This document shows, one piece after another, positions 1 through 7,814 of a stretch of 16,419 bases of DNA. Source of the stretch: an uncultured Selenomonadales bacterium (lineage in GTDB: Bacteria; Bacillota; Clostridia; Christensenellales; QALW01); contig CAJKLB010000046.1 of the NCBI GenBank assembly GCA_905200615.1, positions 1 to 16,419 of the forward strand. The letters are read 5' to 3'. The notes under the pieces are model-generated. The model saw nothing but the letters and a program-made list of their open reading frames with translations. It was not told where the DNA came from and did not search any database. Position numbers and translations under genes: made by a program. The number at the start of each line of letters is the position of its first letter. Within the stretch, counting starts at the first letter, position 1.

Positions 1-560
1 CAAGCGCCGTACACCAGCGTTTCCAGCACCTGCGGGTACAGCTCCCCAATCTGCTCCTTGTGAGAAACGGTAAGAATCAGTCCCCGCACCGTGGCGGCAG
101 CCAAAGAGATGCCGCGATTCGGCACAAGGTCATATTTCTCCAAAAGCAGACGGATGTGCGTCTCGTCATCGTGGTAATGTTCCTTTTTGACGTCCTCCGG
201 CAATCTCTGTAAAAGCAACTTGGCGTCATGTTCAATGAAAACCATGTCACCAGTATCAGACAGCCTCCGACAGACGGCAAGAACCGCCTTTGCCGCACGC
301 TCCGACGGCGGCAAGTCGTTTGCTTCGCTCAGTGCATGGTCAGCCACTCCGTAAAGCTCGGAGTGAATGTTCTCCAAAACCGCGAAGAAAAGCATTTCCT
401 TGGATTCGTAGAATTTATAGAACGAGCCCTTCGCAATGCCGACCGCCTTCGTCAGCTGCTCTACGGAGGTTTTCTTCATCCCCAGCGTGACAGCACAATG
501 TCTCGTTTCCTTCAGCAACGCCTTGCGGAGCTGCTCAGTCTCGTAATCGGTAAAAGCCAA
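1..560 (-). CDS. TetR/AcrR-family transcriptional repressor, 3' end beyond window
   Basis: Predicted ligand-responsive DNA-binding repressor; 186 codons are visible and the frame stays open to the window edge, so the C-terminus is missing. Residues about 31-58 form the TetR helix-turn-helix (TSVEQLTKAVGIAKGSFYKF followed by YESKEMLF), and the rest is helical, as expected for the ligand-binding and dimerisation domain. The start is a TTG at 558-560, chosen because an AAGGAGGG ribosome site (complement of 568-575) sits 7 nt upstream and the HTH lies at the normal distance from it. The first internal ATG (codon 28) would cut into the HTH region. Promoter and inverted repeat upstream suggest autoregulation. 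The gene reads GC-richer than most of the window. Its regulated genes, often an efflux or metabolic gene, are probably left of the window. The family call is firm; the ligand is unknown. Confidence 0.93.
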   Translation of the reverse strand, partial: MAFTDYETEQLRKALLKETRHCAVTLGMKKTSVEQLTKAVGIAKGSFYKFYESKEMLFFAVLENIHSELYGVADHALSEANDLPPSERAAKAVLAVCRRLSDTGDMVFIEHDAKLLLQRLPEDVKKEHYHDDETHIRLLLEKYDLVPNRGISLAAATVRGLILTVSHKEQIGELYPQVLETLVYGA

Positions 561-577
561 GGTCGCACCCTCCTTGA

Positions 578-609
578 AATATGACCGTTTCAGTTCTTCT
601 GGTCATATT
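578..609. promoter_or_regulatory. Probable TetR-type operator (inverted repeat)
   Basis: AATATGACC (578-586) and GGTCATATT (601-609) are perfect 9-bp inverted arms with a 14-nt spacer. The right arm overlaps the -10 box and the left arm lies just upstream of the ribosome site, bracketing the expected transcription start. This position is typical for autorepression by TetR-family proteins. Binding by the adjacent regulator is inferred, not shown. Confidence 0.65.
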
Positions 610-635
610 ATACCGCGCTTTCTTCTGGTTTGCAA
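607..635 (-). promoter_or_regulatory. Sigma-70-type promoter of the tetR-family gene
   Basis: On the minus strand, TTGCAA (630-635) and a perfect TATAAT (607-612) are separated by exactly 17 nt. Transcription would start near 600, about 40 nt upstream of the TTG start codon. The -10 box overlaps one arm of the inverted repeat at 578-609. Confidence 0.8.
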
Positions 636-729
636 GGGATGTAGAGAAAAACATACGCATTTTAACAAAAAATTATTTTCCATTAACACATTATTTCATG
701 AAGGCGCTCCTCTTCCTTTGGCAAAGTAC

Positions 730-784
730 TGCACCCCCCTAAAATCAAAAATGCACCCCCCTCCAAACCGTAATTGCACCCCCT
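730..784. repeat. Three TGCACCCCC direct repeats, 22-23 bp apart
   Basis: TGCACCCCCCT occurs at 730-740 and 752-762, and TGCACCCCCT at 775-784, with starts 22 and 23 bp apart, close to two helical turns. The intervening bases are AT-rich and not conserved. Regularly spaced short repeats on one DNA face are typical of protein binding arrays, including the multi-site ends of some transposons (Tn7-like, IS21-like). No transposase gene and no opposite end is visible, so this may be a solo transposon end or a regulatory array. Function unassigned. Confidence 0.5.
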
Positions 785-829
785 TAACGGGTTTCTATCA
801 AAATTAGAGTCATTTGCCAGTCGATAGCT

Positions 830-858
830 CGACACGCAGACGCGTAGTCGGGTTTTTT
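830..858 (+). terminator. Rho-independent terminator, plus strand
   Basis: CGAC-ACGC (830-837) pairs with GCGT-(A)-GTCG (842-850) with one bulged A, followed by GG and a T run from 853. An overlapping small hairpin GTCGA/TCGAC lies at 820-833. No convincing plus-strand gene ends just upstream, so it may be left over from a lost gene or mobile element. Confidence 0.55.
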
Positions 859-1083
859 CTTTTTTGCAGTAAAGATACGTTTTTGCGGTTATCTTTTTTA
901 TTGAAATAATCTCTCATTTAAACCGTAGTTTTTCTTTGCCTAAAAGTCTGCCGACTTTTCGAGGTTTCATAAAACATTAAACAATTTTTTTGTAAATTAA
1001 TTATAACTTCTTTTTAGGTGTGACATTTGAGCATCAGATGTATGCATTTCAATACACAAAAAATGCGAGTAAGTTAAAAAAGG

Positions 1084-1112
1084 TTGATTTTTAAATATAC
1101 TTATGCTAGCAT
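1084..1112 (+). promoter_or_regulatory. Candidate promoter for the small membrane-protein frame
   Basis: TTGATT (1084-1089) and TAGCAT (1107-1112) are separated by 17 nt, and a TG dinucleotide at 1104-1105 gives an extended -10. Transcription would begin near 1119, followed by an AAGGAAAGG ribosome site at 1138-1146 directly before the reading frame at 1147. Confidence 0.45.
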
Positions 1113-1146
1113 TTAATCAAGGATAGAGTAATTTAAAAAGGAAAGG

Positions 1147-1269
1147 ATGTAGTACAAATCTGCTCTTGCTATCATTATTTCCTATTTTAAATGGCCATCC
1201 ATTGGCTGGGCTATTTTTCACGGACTGTTGAGTTGGATATATGTAATTTACTATGCGATTCGGTATTAA
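1147..1269 (+). pseudogene. Small membrane protein frame with a UAG at codon 2
   Basis: The frame reads ATG-TAG and then 38 sense codons to a TAA at 1267-1269. The encoded peptide runs from YKSALAIIISYFKW through PSIGWAIFHGLLSW to IYVIYYAIRY. It has two short hydrophobic stretches split by a Pro-Ser turn and is rich in aromatic residues, as in small bacterial membrane proteins. A promoter-like element and a purine-rich ribosome site (AAGGAAAGG) precede it, which argues against a chance frame. The stop directly after the only ATG is the odd point: the gene may be broken, may start at a non-AUG codon (the ribosome site would favour about 1153), or may hold a sequencing error. Family unknown. 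Confidence 0.4.
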
Positions 1270-1807
1270 AAATACCAATAGGAAAAATTCAAGAGACTAA
1301 AAAGCAACAAAATTATGATAATATAAAACTGTAAATAAAGCAAAAAAAGCCTGTATATTAAGAATAAGGAATCTTAAATAAGGTATATTTTTGTTGATAA
1401 AATTCCAATTTTCTTAAAAAAGCGGCCAGTCTCTGATGCAATACTTTCACCGCAGCCCCTATGGAGCAGGCAGTAAATATCACAACAATCCTGCATAAAT
1501 AAGAACACAGTCAAAACGGCTTAGATAGGATAGCAAAAGAACGGTACAGAATACTCGGTTGGTTTTTCTGTATCATCCTTTTGCAATTTTCTTAAACTCT
1601 TGGCAATTTCCGGGGGAATATCTTTCCGCCGCCCCATACGGAAACGTCGTTCTGCTTTGTCGTTCCGTCAAATTTACCTGTATCTGCCGAAAAAACTGTT
1701 ATTAGCATGAATCTTATCAAAAATACAGTCGATAACAATATCGCAAATAATCGATTCTACCTTTTTTATTTTATAAAATTTCATTCCTTTCGCTATCACA
1801 TAGCGGC

Positions 1808-1842
1808 AAAAAAGCTCCGGTCATATAATCCGGAGCTTTTTC
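1808..1842 (-). terminator. Terminator of the dockerin/cohesin surface-protein gene
   Basis: AAGCTCCGG (1812-1820) and CCGGAGCTT (1830-1838) form a perfect stem with a 9-nt loop; runs of A on the left and T on the right extend the pairing. The hairpin begins about 5 nt after the TAA of the 1980-codon gene and has a U tract when read on the minus strand. It is symmetric and could stop transcription from both sides. Confidence 0.85.
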
Positions 1843-1846
1843 GAGA

Positions 1847-4800
1847 TTAAATTATTCTTCCTGTTTTTTTCTTTCTGCTATATGTCATTATAGCAAGAGC
1901 ACCGCAAGCCACGAGCAACAATACCATTCCAAGCATCATGCCGGTGTCACCGGTATCGGACTTATCCGCCATTTTTTCATTAACCGTAACCGTAACCGTA
2001 CCGGTGTTACCGGCTTTATCCGCAGCAATTATGGTTTGCTTGCCGTCAGCCGGCTTAAGTGTAAATTTGCCGTCAGTTACCGTTACCTCTTCCCCATTTA
2101 CGGTAACGAAAGCAAGGTTGAGTTCATCAATTGTTACCACAATATCTCCATAATAAGTTTCTCCATCCTTAATTCCGCTGATAACCGGCGCGGTTTCATC
2201 TACAACCATACTGATATCGTCGCCCTTATTAACAGCGAGAGTTTCTGCTTCATCAACGACCTCCAGCATTTGCAACGAAATAGCCGTTGCTTTTTCCGCC
2301 GCGTCCTCTTTTACCTTGAATTTTAGGGTAATAAAATTACCGTCGGCGGAAACTGTACCAATCTCATCCAGCGTGGCCAGCAGTTTATACGGTGCTGCTG
2401 TCAGAGCCTTCTGCATGGTAAACTGTTCCTCGGTGAAGACGTCACCATAAGTATAGCCCAAAAGCTCCAGCACATCGGTATCATAATCAACTGCTGCCAG
2501 GAAGCCCCAGATATCCTCGACCTGATTAAGGCCGAGAGTGACTTCAAATTCCTTGCCGCGGTTGAGCACAACCTCCTCAGGAGAAAGAGTCATAGTCGTG
2601 TCGCCAGTGACATCCGTTTTGTCGGTAAGTGCAGGAGCTGTGCTGTAAAACATGGAAGCCGTTGATGTACTCATCGTACTTGCCGCAGCGGCAGTGTTGG
2701 CAGGTGGTCTCAACTTACTATCGCCGTACTCATAAAGCTCCCCGTATTTTTCCTCAGATGATCCTGCTGTATAATTCGTACCTTCTGAAACGTAGCATGT
2801 AAGATAAAATCCACCGGGTTGATTTCTGTGTTCACTCGGTATGGTGTAACCGGACGTACCGAAAGAAGCCACAAATGTCTTCACCCCAGTGAGCGGTCCC
2901 CGATAAAGAGTGAAGCTGACTGTTCCATCGCTTGAAGTTGCCCACGACGGAGAAACGACCCAGTTTGTAACATACAAGTTAACATTCCAAATACTCGGAG
3001 CAGCCTTTTTGATCTCCATTCCGGCGTTCAGATAAACCTCATTCTGCTGATAGTCATTATGAGAATTTTTCAGCACCAGCTTGACCCCATAAGCTCCCGC
3101 ATTTACAGGCAGCTCTGTTGTCCATTCCGCGCCGGCCTTTTCGGCCAGATAGGTAACGGTGAAATCCTCAGAGGTTAAGGCGCCATCCGGCGCTTCGACC
3201 GTAAACTCAAAGGCCTGCCCATTTCCATTGTACGTATAGGAGGTATTCGTTTTAATCCAATCGGCGCTTACTTCTTTTTTCGAATCCCAATGAGCATAAA
3301 GAATTATATCTTCTCCTGCCTCAAATATACTATCCGCTGTGACCTGTTCACCGCCCGTCGGCTGCGTAAACCAGCCAAGGAATCTCCTGTCACCATGGGA
3401 CAATACCGGAAGATCACCGTATTTCTGATTATGTTCAACCGTTTTTGCCTGCGGTGAAGAAACACTGCTTTCCTGGGTGTCAAAGCTAACTGTATAACTG
3501 TTTGCAATCCAATATGCTTTATAGGTACAATTATCCTCGACAAGACCGGCATAGCTCCAATCTCCACGAGGCATTGTAGCCCAGCCGCCGCCTTCATAAT
3601 AACATACCCAATAATCAAATGTATAACCTTTCTTTACCGGATCGGTTGGCTTAAATACATACGCCCCCTCCGGATAATATTGTGTCTTGATCGGAGTACC
3701 GCCATCGGTATCGAAAGTTATTTCATACATCGGCTTCGGGTTTTCCGTTATCCGGCAAGTGACTCTATAAGTAACAGACGTCTCGGAAGGCGCCAGCTGC
3801 GGCGAAATTTCAAATTCAACACCTGTATCTTCGTCTACAAGAGACTTGACATATTCCCACATTCCCTCAAAGTACGGGGTCGTGCCTCTTTGGAATCTTA
3901 TTTCCCGAACGCTGGTCTTACCCAGTCCGACGAACTCAAAAGTAGCTATCAATACATCGTCTATATAATTTGCATACAATACGGCGTTGTCACCGTAGTT
4001 TTCTACAAACGACATATCCGCCGTCATAGAGGTGACAGGCTCACCGTCTGTCTCTTTATCCGTCAGTCCGCGGAAAGTAGTGAACTTCATGATTGTCGGA
4101 TAATTCGCGCCGGTATTTTTCAGAGCGCTGAAATCAAAGTTCTCCCCGTAATTCGCAGTAAAAGTACGTTCTGTTTCCGAGCCTACAAGGGTTTGCACAT
4201 TCTTTACCGTAACTGTATATTGCTTCGGCGTAATGTCGAAATACCAAGTCTTATCATTTGTCAGGCTCAGGCCGGTCGATTCCCCCTGATAGCCGCCGAT
4301 TTCTCCGTATTTAAGGTTAGTCGTTGTCCCGTCCGCCGCTGTGTAGTTATAGCTGTCGTAATCGATGAGCGCCAGAATTTCGTCCTGAGACGGTAAGTCG
4401 AACACATCCAGCCTGCCGTAGCGTGCGCTCCAGACTGTGGTATACCCTTCTGTTTCGCTTCCTACCGCTACGCTGGCCGTGAATTTTTCACTGAGCTCCG
4501 ATTCGCTCATATTGGTCCAAATCACCGGGACGGTAATAGAAATATCATATTTACTGAAGGTCAACTTGTCGCTCTTCCAGACGATGCGGGCCTCGCAGCG
4601 AAGGTAGCGGATATTTTCCGGCACATCGACATACACGGTACCGTTACTGTAAGAAAACCGCTCATCATTAAAAGTAACGATAAAACGTTCTTTCTCATAG
4701 GCTGCCTGTGATTTTTCACCGTTCACCAGATCCATCCTCTTCATCGTCCGGTATATTTCCGGCAAATCCATGGAAATGCCGTTTGTACTGTTCGCGTCGT

Positions 4801-7789
4801 CGTCCCAGACATACATAACGTCATCCTCATCCGGTTCCAGTGCAAAGTCATAGACATTCTGCTGCACGCCCGCCGTCAGAAGAGGGAATTCATCATCATA
4901 AAGTGTCGGTTCATATTTTATGAGATTTAAGAGTACCTGCGCTTTAAATTTCACCGTCACATACAGCCCGAAATCCACATAGAGCGCGCCGAGCATTTCT
5001 TCTGTTTCCTGTGAAGTTTTGCTGTTGGCCGGCCGCAAGTCTTCAAAATAGTAAATAAAATATCCGTACAATTTCAGATAGACGCCAAATTCCACATTGG
5101 CACCGACACTGGCAAGGTCGGTACTCAGCAAGCCAAAGGCAATCTCCGCCTTGACCCCGGCCTTGATTCCCAGCGTTCCCATCACATAAAATTGGAAGGC
5201 AAACCGCTCGTCAATAAGGTCAATTTCGCTGGATCCTGAGGTTCTATCCATAAGATGGAGCCAGAAACTGTAGCGCTTGCCCACCTGATATTCCATATCC
5301 GCGCCTAATTGAATATTCACATTGGCTTTGACAACGAAATTCAAATTCACCTTAACGGCGGCGATCGCGATCCAGTAGGTTTGATTGATCAGCGGCTGAT
5401 TGATAAGTTCCACCCAGTCACATTCCTGCTCCAGCATTTGCTTGTAGCGATCCATCAGCTGCTCCATGCCGGTCTTGGATTCCGCCTCGTTCTGGGCGCT
5501 GAACACCTCGTTGAACGCGTCACTGATATCCTCGGCTCCCAGTGCCTCCTCAATTTCCTCGACGGAGTATTTCACGCCGTCTACATCTACCGCAGGGATC
5601 TGCTCCTTGTAGTAGGCAATCTCATCCAGAACCGCCTGAACTTCCTCTCCTTTAGCCTGGAGTTTCTTCACCTTTGCCCCCAGCTTGTTGATTTGCCGGA
5701 TTGCTTCCTGAACTTTTGGATTTGTACTTGTCGTCTCAGAAAGCGCATTCCACTTTTTGATGTTATCCTCGCTGACCGTATACACTTTGGCGCCCACGGA
5801 CATGTAGGTGTAATTCTGAATATCGATGGACGCTGTCACATCAACGTCTTCCAGAACCGGAATGATGAAATACCATTCCCATCTGTCCTCAATATCGATG
5901 TCAAAGCCCAGCGCGACCTCTTGTTCGAAGCCGGCGGTCAATTCAATCTTCAAAGAATTTGTTTTGCCTGCCAGCTTTTGGTCAAATGACAGTACTACGC
6001 TGACATTCAAGGATACTCCAAGTCCGTTCTCAAAATGCTTGTTCTTGAGGATCGTAGCCTTCACCGTCGGTTTTCCCGCCGTAAACTTGACTCGTCCGCC
6101 GACGCCTGCGGCGCGCGCTGCCATCGGAGCAGCCATAGCACTCAGCTGACTGATCTCCGCTCTTGTAACACCGGCGGACAACAGTTTCTGCTGCACCTGA
6201 TCCATCTGCAGAGCATTCTGCACCATCCGATTTGCCGCTTCTTCGGCAAAGCCGCTTTCCAGCGCCTGCTGCTCTACCTGCGCCAAAAGGTCTTCCTCAT
6301 CGAGTTCATCCAAAATTTCGCTGCTGTCTACGTTCTGAGACACAAACAGCCCCATAAAATTCTCAATATCTTCTTTTGTAACGAGCTTATAGGATATCGT
6401 ATTGCCTTCTACTTTGGTGATCTGGCCATATTTCACGGGTGTCTCATCGGTCAAATTAATAAAATCAACAGTATAAAAAGTCAGAAAGTCATCTACTTTA
6501 AAGTTAGGGGCTTGGAGCTGTCCAATCATCGAAAATGCATAGGCGTCGTAACTGTCGGCGGCCACCGTACCATCCGCGTTCGGCAGTGTATCGACCTTAA
6601 ACGGGAAAGACTCGGGCATCGCCAGCACCTGTTGGGAATCTTCCTCATCCAGGCTCTCGAAGGTATAACTATTACCGTTCACCGCGGTGATGCGAATAAA
6701 AGCCATCGCGTCACCCTCATAGTTATTTTGGGTGTAATCACGATTTCTGGGATCGGTTGTCTCATAGATGCAGACGATATCATTTACTTCCAGCTTCTGC
6801 CCCGTCATGGTAAAGCTGCCGATAATGTCTTCATCATTTTCATCAGTACTCAGTAAAGCAGATTCCAATACGTCCACCGTCTGGCCGCCTACTGTATACC
6901 TCATCTCCGCCGTATCTTTAATAAAGATCATGTCTGAATCGTATTTAAGATTGTTGACCTCATCCTTCTCGATAATAAAGTACACCGTGCGGAACATTTC
7001 GTCCATGACTCCGTCCTCATCTACGAAGCAAAGTCCTTCGCCCAAGGTCAGTTCATAGGAAGAACCGGCACGAAAGCCTTCCGGCGCATACACTGTAAAA
7101 CTGCCGCTGCCGTTAACTCTCACCTCTATCATCACCGGATCAGATCCGTCTTTGGGCAAAACAGTTATCAGCTGTTTTACCTCTTGTGCATCAGCAAAAT
7201 CACCCGTAATGTCAAAAGAAACATTTGTCGGCTGATCTTCCAAACTGAAAGAAGTGATATTAAGTTGCTCCTTGGATTCTATCGGTTCATAAACCGCGGT
7301 CAGCTGGATATCAGCCGATATGACCTCGGTCAGCGGATAGTATACCTCTCCATCCTCCATGATCCAGTGGACGAATATGTAATTGTCCTTTGCCGGAGTC
7401 GGAATCTCGCCCTTGTAGGGATAGCCTTCACCGGCCTGGATCGGCGCAAAATCTCCGCCGCCATCTGTCATAAAGCTGATCGTATACAGCGTCGGCGTCA
7501 GACTATCAAGATTTCCGACCAGATAATCCTTCACCATCTGCACATCGATATCATCTATAACGCCGTCCGCGTTGACATCCGCTTCGGTAAAGTGGATTTC
7601 ATCCTTTGCTTCTTCAAAGTCTTCTATATATCGTTCCATCAAATTGACATCCAGCAATTCCACCGTACCATTTCCATCTGCATCGCCGTACAGAATATTA
7701 TCTTTGGCGAATGTCGTAAGAATATTCAGCGGAATCATAGGCAGCAAAATACTGAATGCCAATAGCAAGCTTATAATTCTTTTTTTCAT
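1847..7789 (-). CDS. Giant surface protein: N-terminal dockerin, InlB repeats, cohesin, anchor
   Basis: 1980 residues, predicted to be exported and attached to the cell envelope. Order: signal peptide 1-29; type I dockerin about 34-92 with two calcium loops (DADGNGTVELLD and DVNADGVIDDID); InlB-type B-repeat about 102-168; beta domains to about 490; a helical stretch 490-560; long amphipathic beta region 565-670, interrupted by a helical, coiled-coil-like insert about 675-795, and continuing 800-960; further beta domains to 1350; two InlB-type repeats about 1354-1501 (FDTDGGTPI, YKAYWI, ILYAHW); Ig-like domains 1505-1690; Ala/Ser/Thr linker 1698-1730; cohesin-like domain about 1731-1864; Ig-like module 1866-1938; then SDTGD, a hydrophobic helix and SRKKK, resembling a sortase signal without the usual Pro. 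The ATG follows AAGGAGG at 9-nt spacing. Probably an adhesin or scaffold that binds partners through both dockerin and cohesin. No catalytic domain recognised. Confidence 0.88.
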   Translation of the reverse strand: MKKRIISLLLAFSILLPMIPLNILTTFAKDNILYGDADGNGTVELLDVNLMERYIEDFEEAKDEIHFTEADVNADGVIDDIDVQMVKDYLVGNLDSLTPTLYTISFMTDGGGDFAPIQAGEGYPYKGEIPTPAKDNYIFVHWIMEDGEVYYPLTEVISADIQLTAVYEPIESKEQLNITSFSLEDQPTNVSFDITGDFADAQEVKQLITVLPKDGSDPVMIEVRVNGSGSFTVYAPEGFRAGSSYELTLGEGLCFVDEDGVMDEMFRTVYFIIEKDEVNNLKYDSDMIFIKDTAEMRYTVGGQTVDVLESALLSTDENDEDIIGSFTMTGQKLEVNDIVCIYETTDPRNRDYTQNNYEGDAMAFIRITAVNGNSYTFESLDEEDSQQVLAMPESFPFKVDTLPNADGTVAADSYDAYAFSMIGQLQAPNFKVDDFLTFYTVDFINLTDETPVKYGQITKVEGNTISYKLVTKEDIENFMGLFVSQNVDSSEILDELDEEDLLAQVEQQALESGFAEEAANRMVQNALQMDQVQQKLLSAGVTRAEISQLSAMAAPMAARAAGVGGRVKFTAGKPTVKATILKNKHFENGLGVSLNVSVVLSFDQKLAGKTNSLKIELTAGFEQEVALGFDIDIEDRWEWYFIIPVLEDVDVTASIDIQNYTYMSVGAKVYTVSEDNIKKWNALSETTSTNPKVQEAIRQINKLGAKVKKLQAKGEEVQAVLDEIAYYKEQIPAVDVDGVKYSVEEIEEALGAEDISDAFNEVFSAQNEAESKTGMEQLMDRYKQMLEQECDWVELINQPLINQTYWIAIAAVKVNLNFVVKANVNIQLGADMEYQVGKRYSFWLHLMDRTSGSSEIDLIDERFAFQFYVMGTLGIKAGVKAEIAFGLLSTDLASVGANVEFGVYLKLYGYFIYYFEDLRPANSKTSQETEEMLGALYVDFGLYVTVKFKAQVLLNLIKYEPTLYDDEFPLLTAGVQQNVYDFALEPDEDDVMYVWDDDANSTNGISMDLPEIYRTMKRMDLVNGEKSQAAYEKERFIVTFNDERFSYSNGTVYVDVPENIRYLRCEARIVWKSDKLTFSKYDISITVPVIWTNMSESELSEKFTASVAVGSETEGYTTVWSARYGRLDVFDLPSQDEILALIDYDSYNYTAADGTTTNLKYGEIGGYQGESTGLSLTNDKTWYFDITPKQYTVTVKNVQTLVGSETERTFTANYGENFDFSALKNTGANYPTIMKFTTFRGLTDKETDGEPVTSMTADMSFVENYGDNAVLYANYIDDVLIATFEFVGLGKTSVREIRFQRGTTPYFEGMWEYVKSLVDEDTGVEFEISPQLAPSETSVTYRVTCRITENPKPMYEITFDTDGGTPIKTQYYPEGAYVFKPTDPVKKGYTFDYWVCYYEGGGWATMPRGDWSYAGLVEDNCTYKAYWIANSYTVSFDTQESSVSSPQAKTVEHNQKYGDLPVLSHGDRRFLGWFTQPTGGEQVTADSIFEAGEDIILYAHWDSKKEVSADWIKTNTSYTYNGNGQAFEFTVEAPDGALTSEDFTVTYLAEKAGAEWTTELPVNAGAYGVKLVLKNSHNDYQQNEVYLNAGMEIKKAAPSIWNVNLYVTNWVVSPSWATSSDGTVSFTLYRGPLTGVKTFVASFGTSGYTIPSEHRNQPGGFYLTCYVSEGTNYTAGSSEEKYGELYEYGDSKLRPPANTAAAASTMSTSTASMFYSTAPALTDKTDVTGDTTMTLSPEEVVLNRGKEFEVTLGLNQVEDIWGFLAAVDYDTDVLELLGYTYGDVFTEEQFTMQKALTAAPYKLLATLDEIGTVSADGNFITLKFKVKEDAAEKATAISLQMLEVVDEAETLAVNKGDDISMVVDETAPVISGIKDGETYYGDIVVTIDELNLAFVTVNGEEVTVTDGKFTLKPADGKQTIIAADKAGNTGTVTVTVNEKMADKSDTGDTGMMLGMVLLLVACGALAIMTYSRKKKTGRII

Positions 7790-7814
7790 TCTTGCATTCC
7801 TCCTTTATATGGTT

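Larger units (their letters stand above)
859..1807. other. AT-rich gene-poor region with short coding remnants
   Basis: No full-length gene is recognisable here. Besides the small membrane-protein frame at 1147-1269, the minus strand holds two short protein-like stretches: 1521-1637 (38 codons, beginning MGRRKDIPPEIAKSLRKLQK, no ribosome site) and an ATG-less frame around 1360-1505 containing VKVLHQRLAAFLRKLEFYQQ. They could be fragments of decayed genes or chance frames; I cannot assign either to a family. The rest is AT-rich sequence with no clear RNA gene. Confidence 0.4.

Noticed and set aside
730..784. G-quadruplex on the minus strand
   Set aside because: Only three G runs are present and the gaps between them (about 17 nt) are too long for a stable quadruplex.
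574..807. 77-codon plus-strand frame overlapping the TetR promoter and the TGCACCCCC repeats
   Set aside because: No ribosome site or recognisable domain; it crosses the operator, the promoter and the repeat array.
3680..7058. Several plus-strand open frames of 96-273 codons opposite the giant surface-protein gene
   Set aside because: They are antisense shadows: composition is rich in Arg, His, Leu and Cys, there are no ribosome sites, and the minus-strand gene has clear domains throughout.
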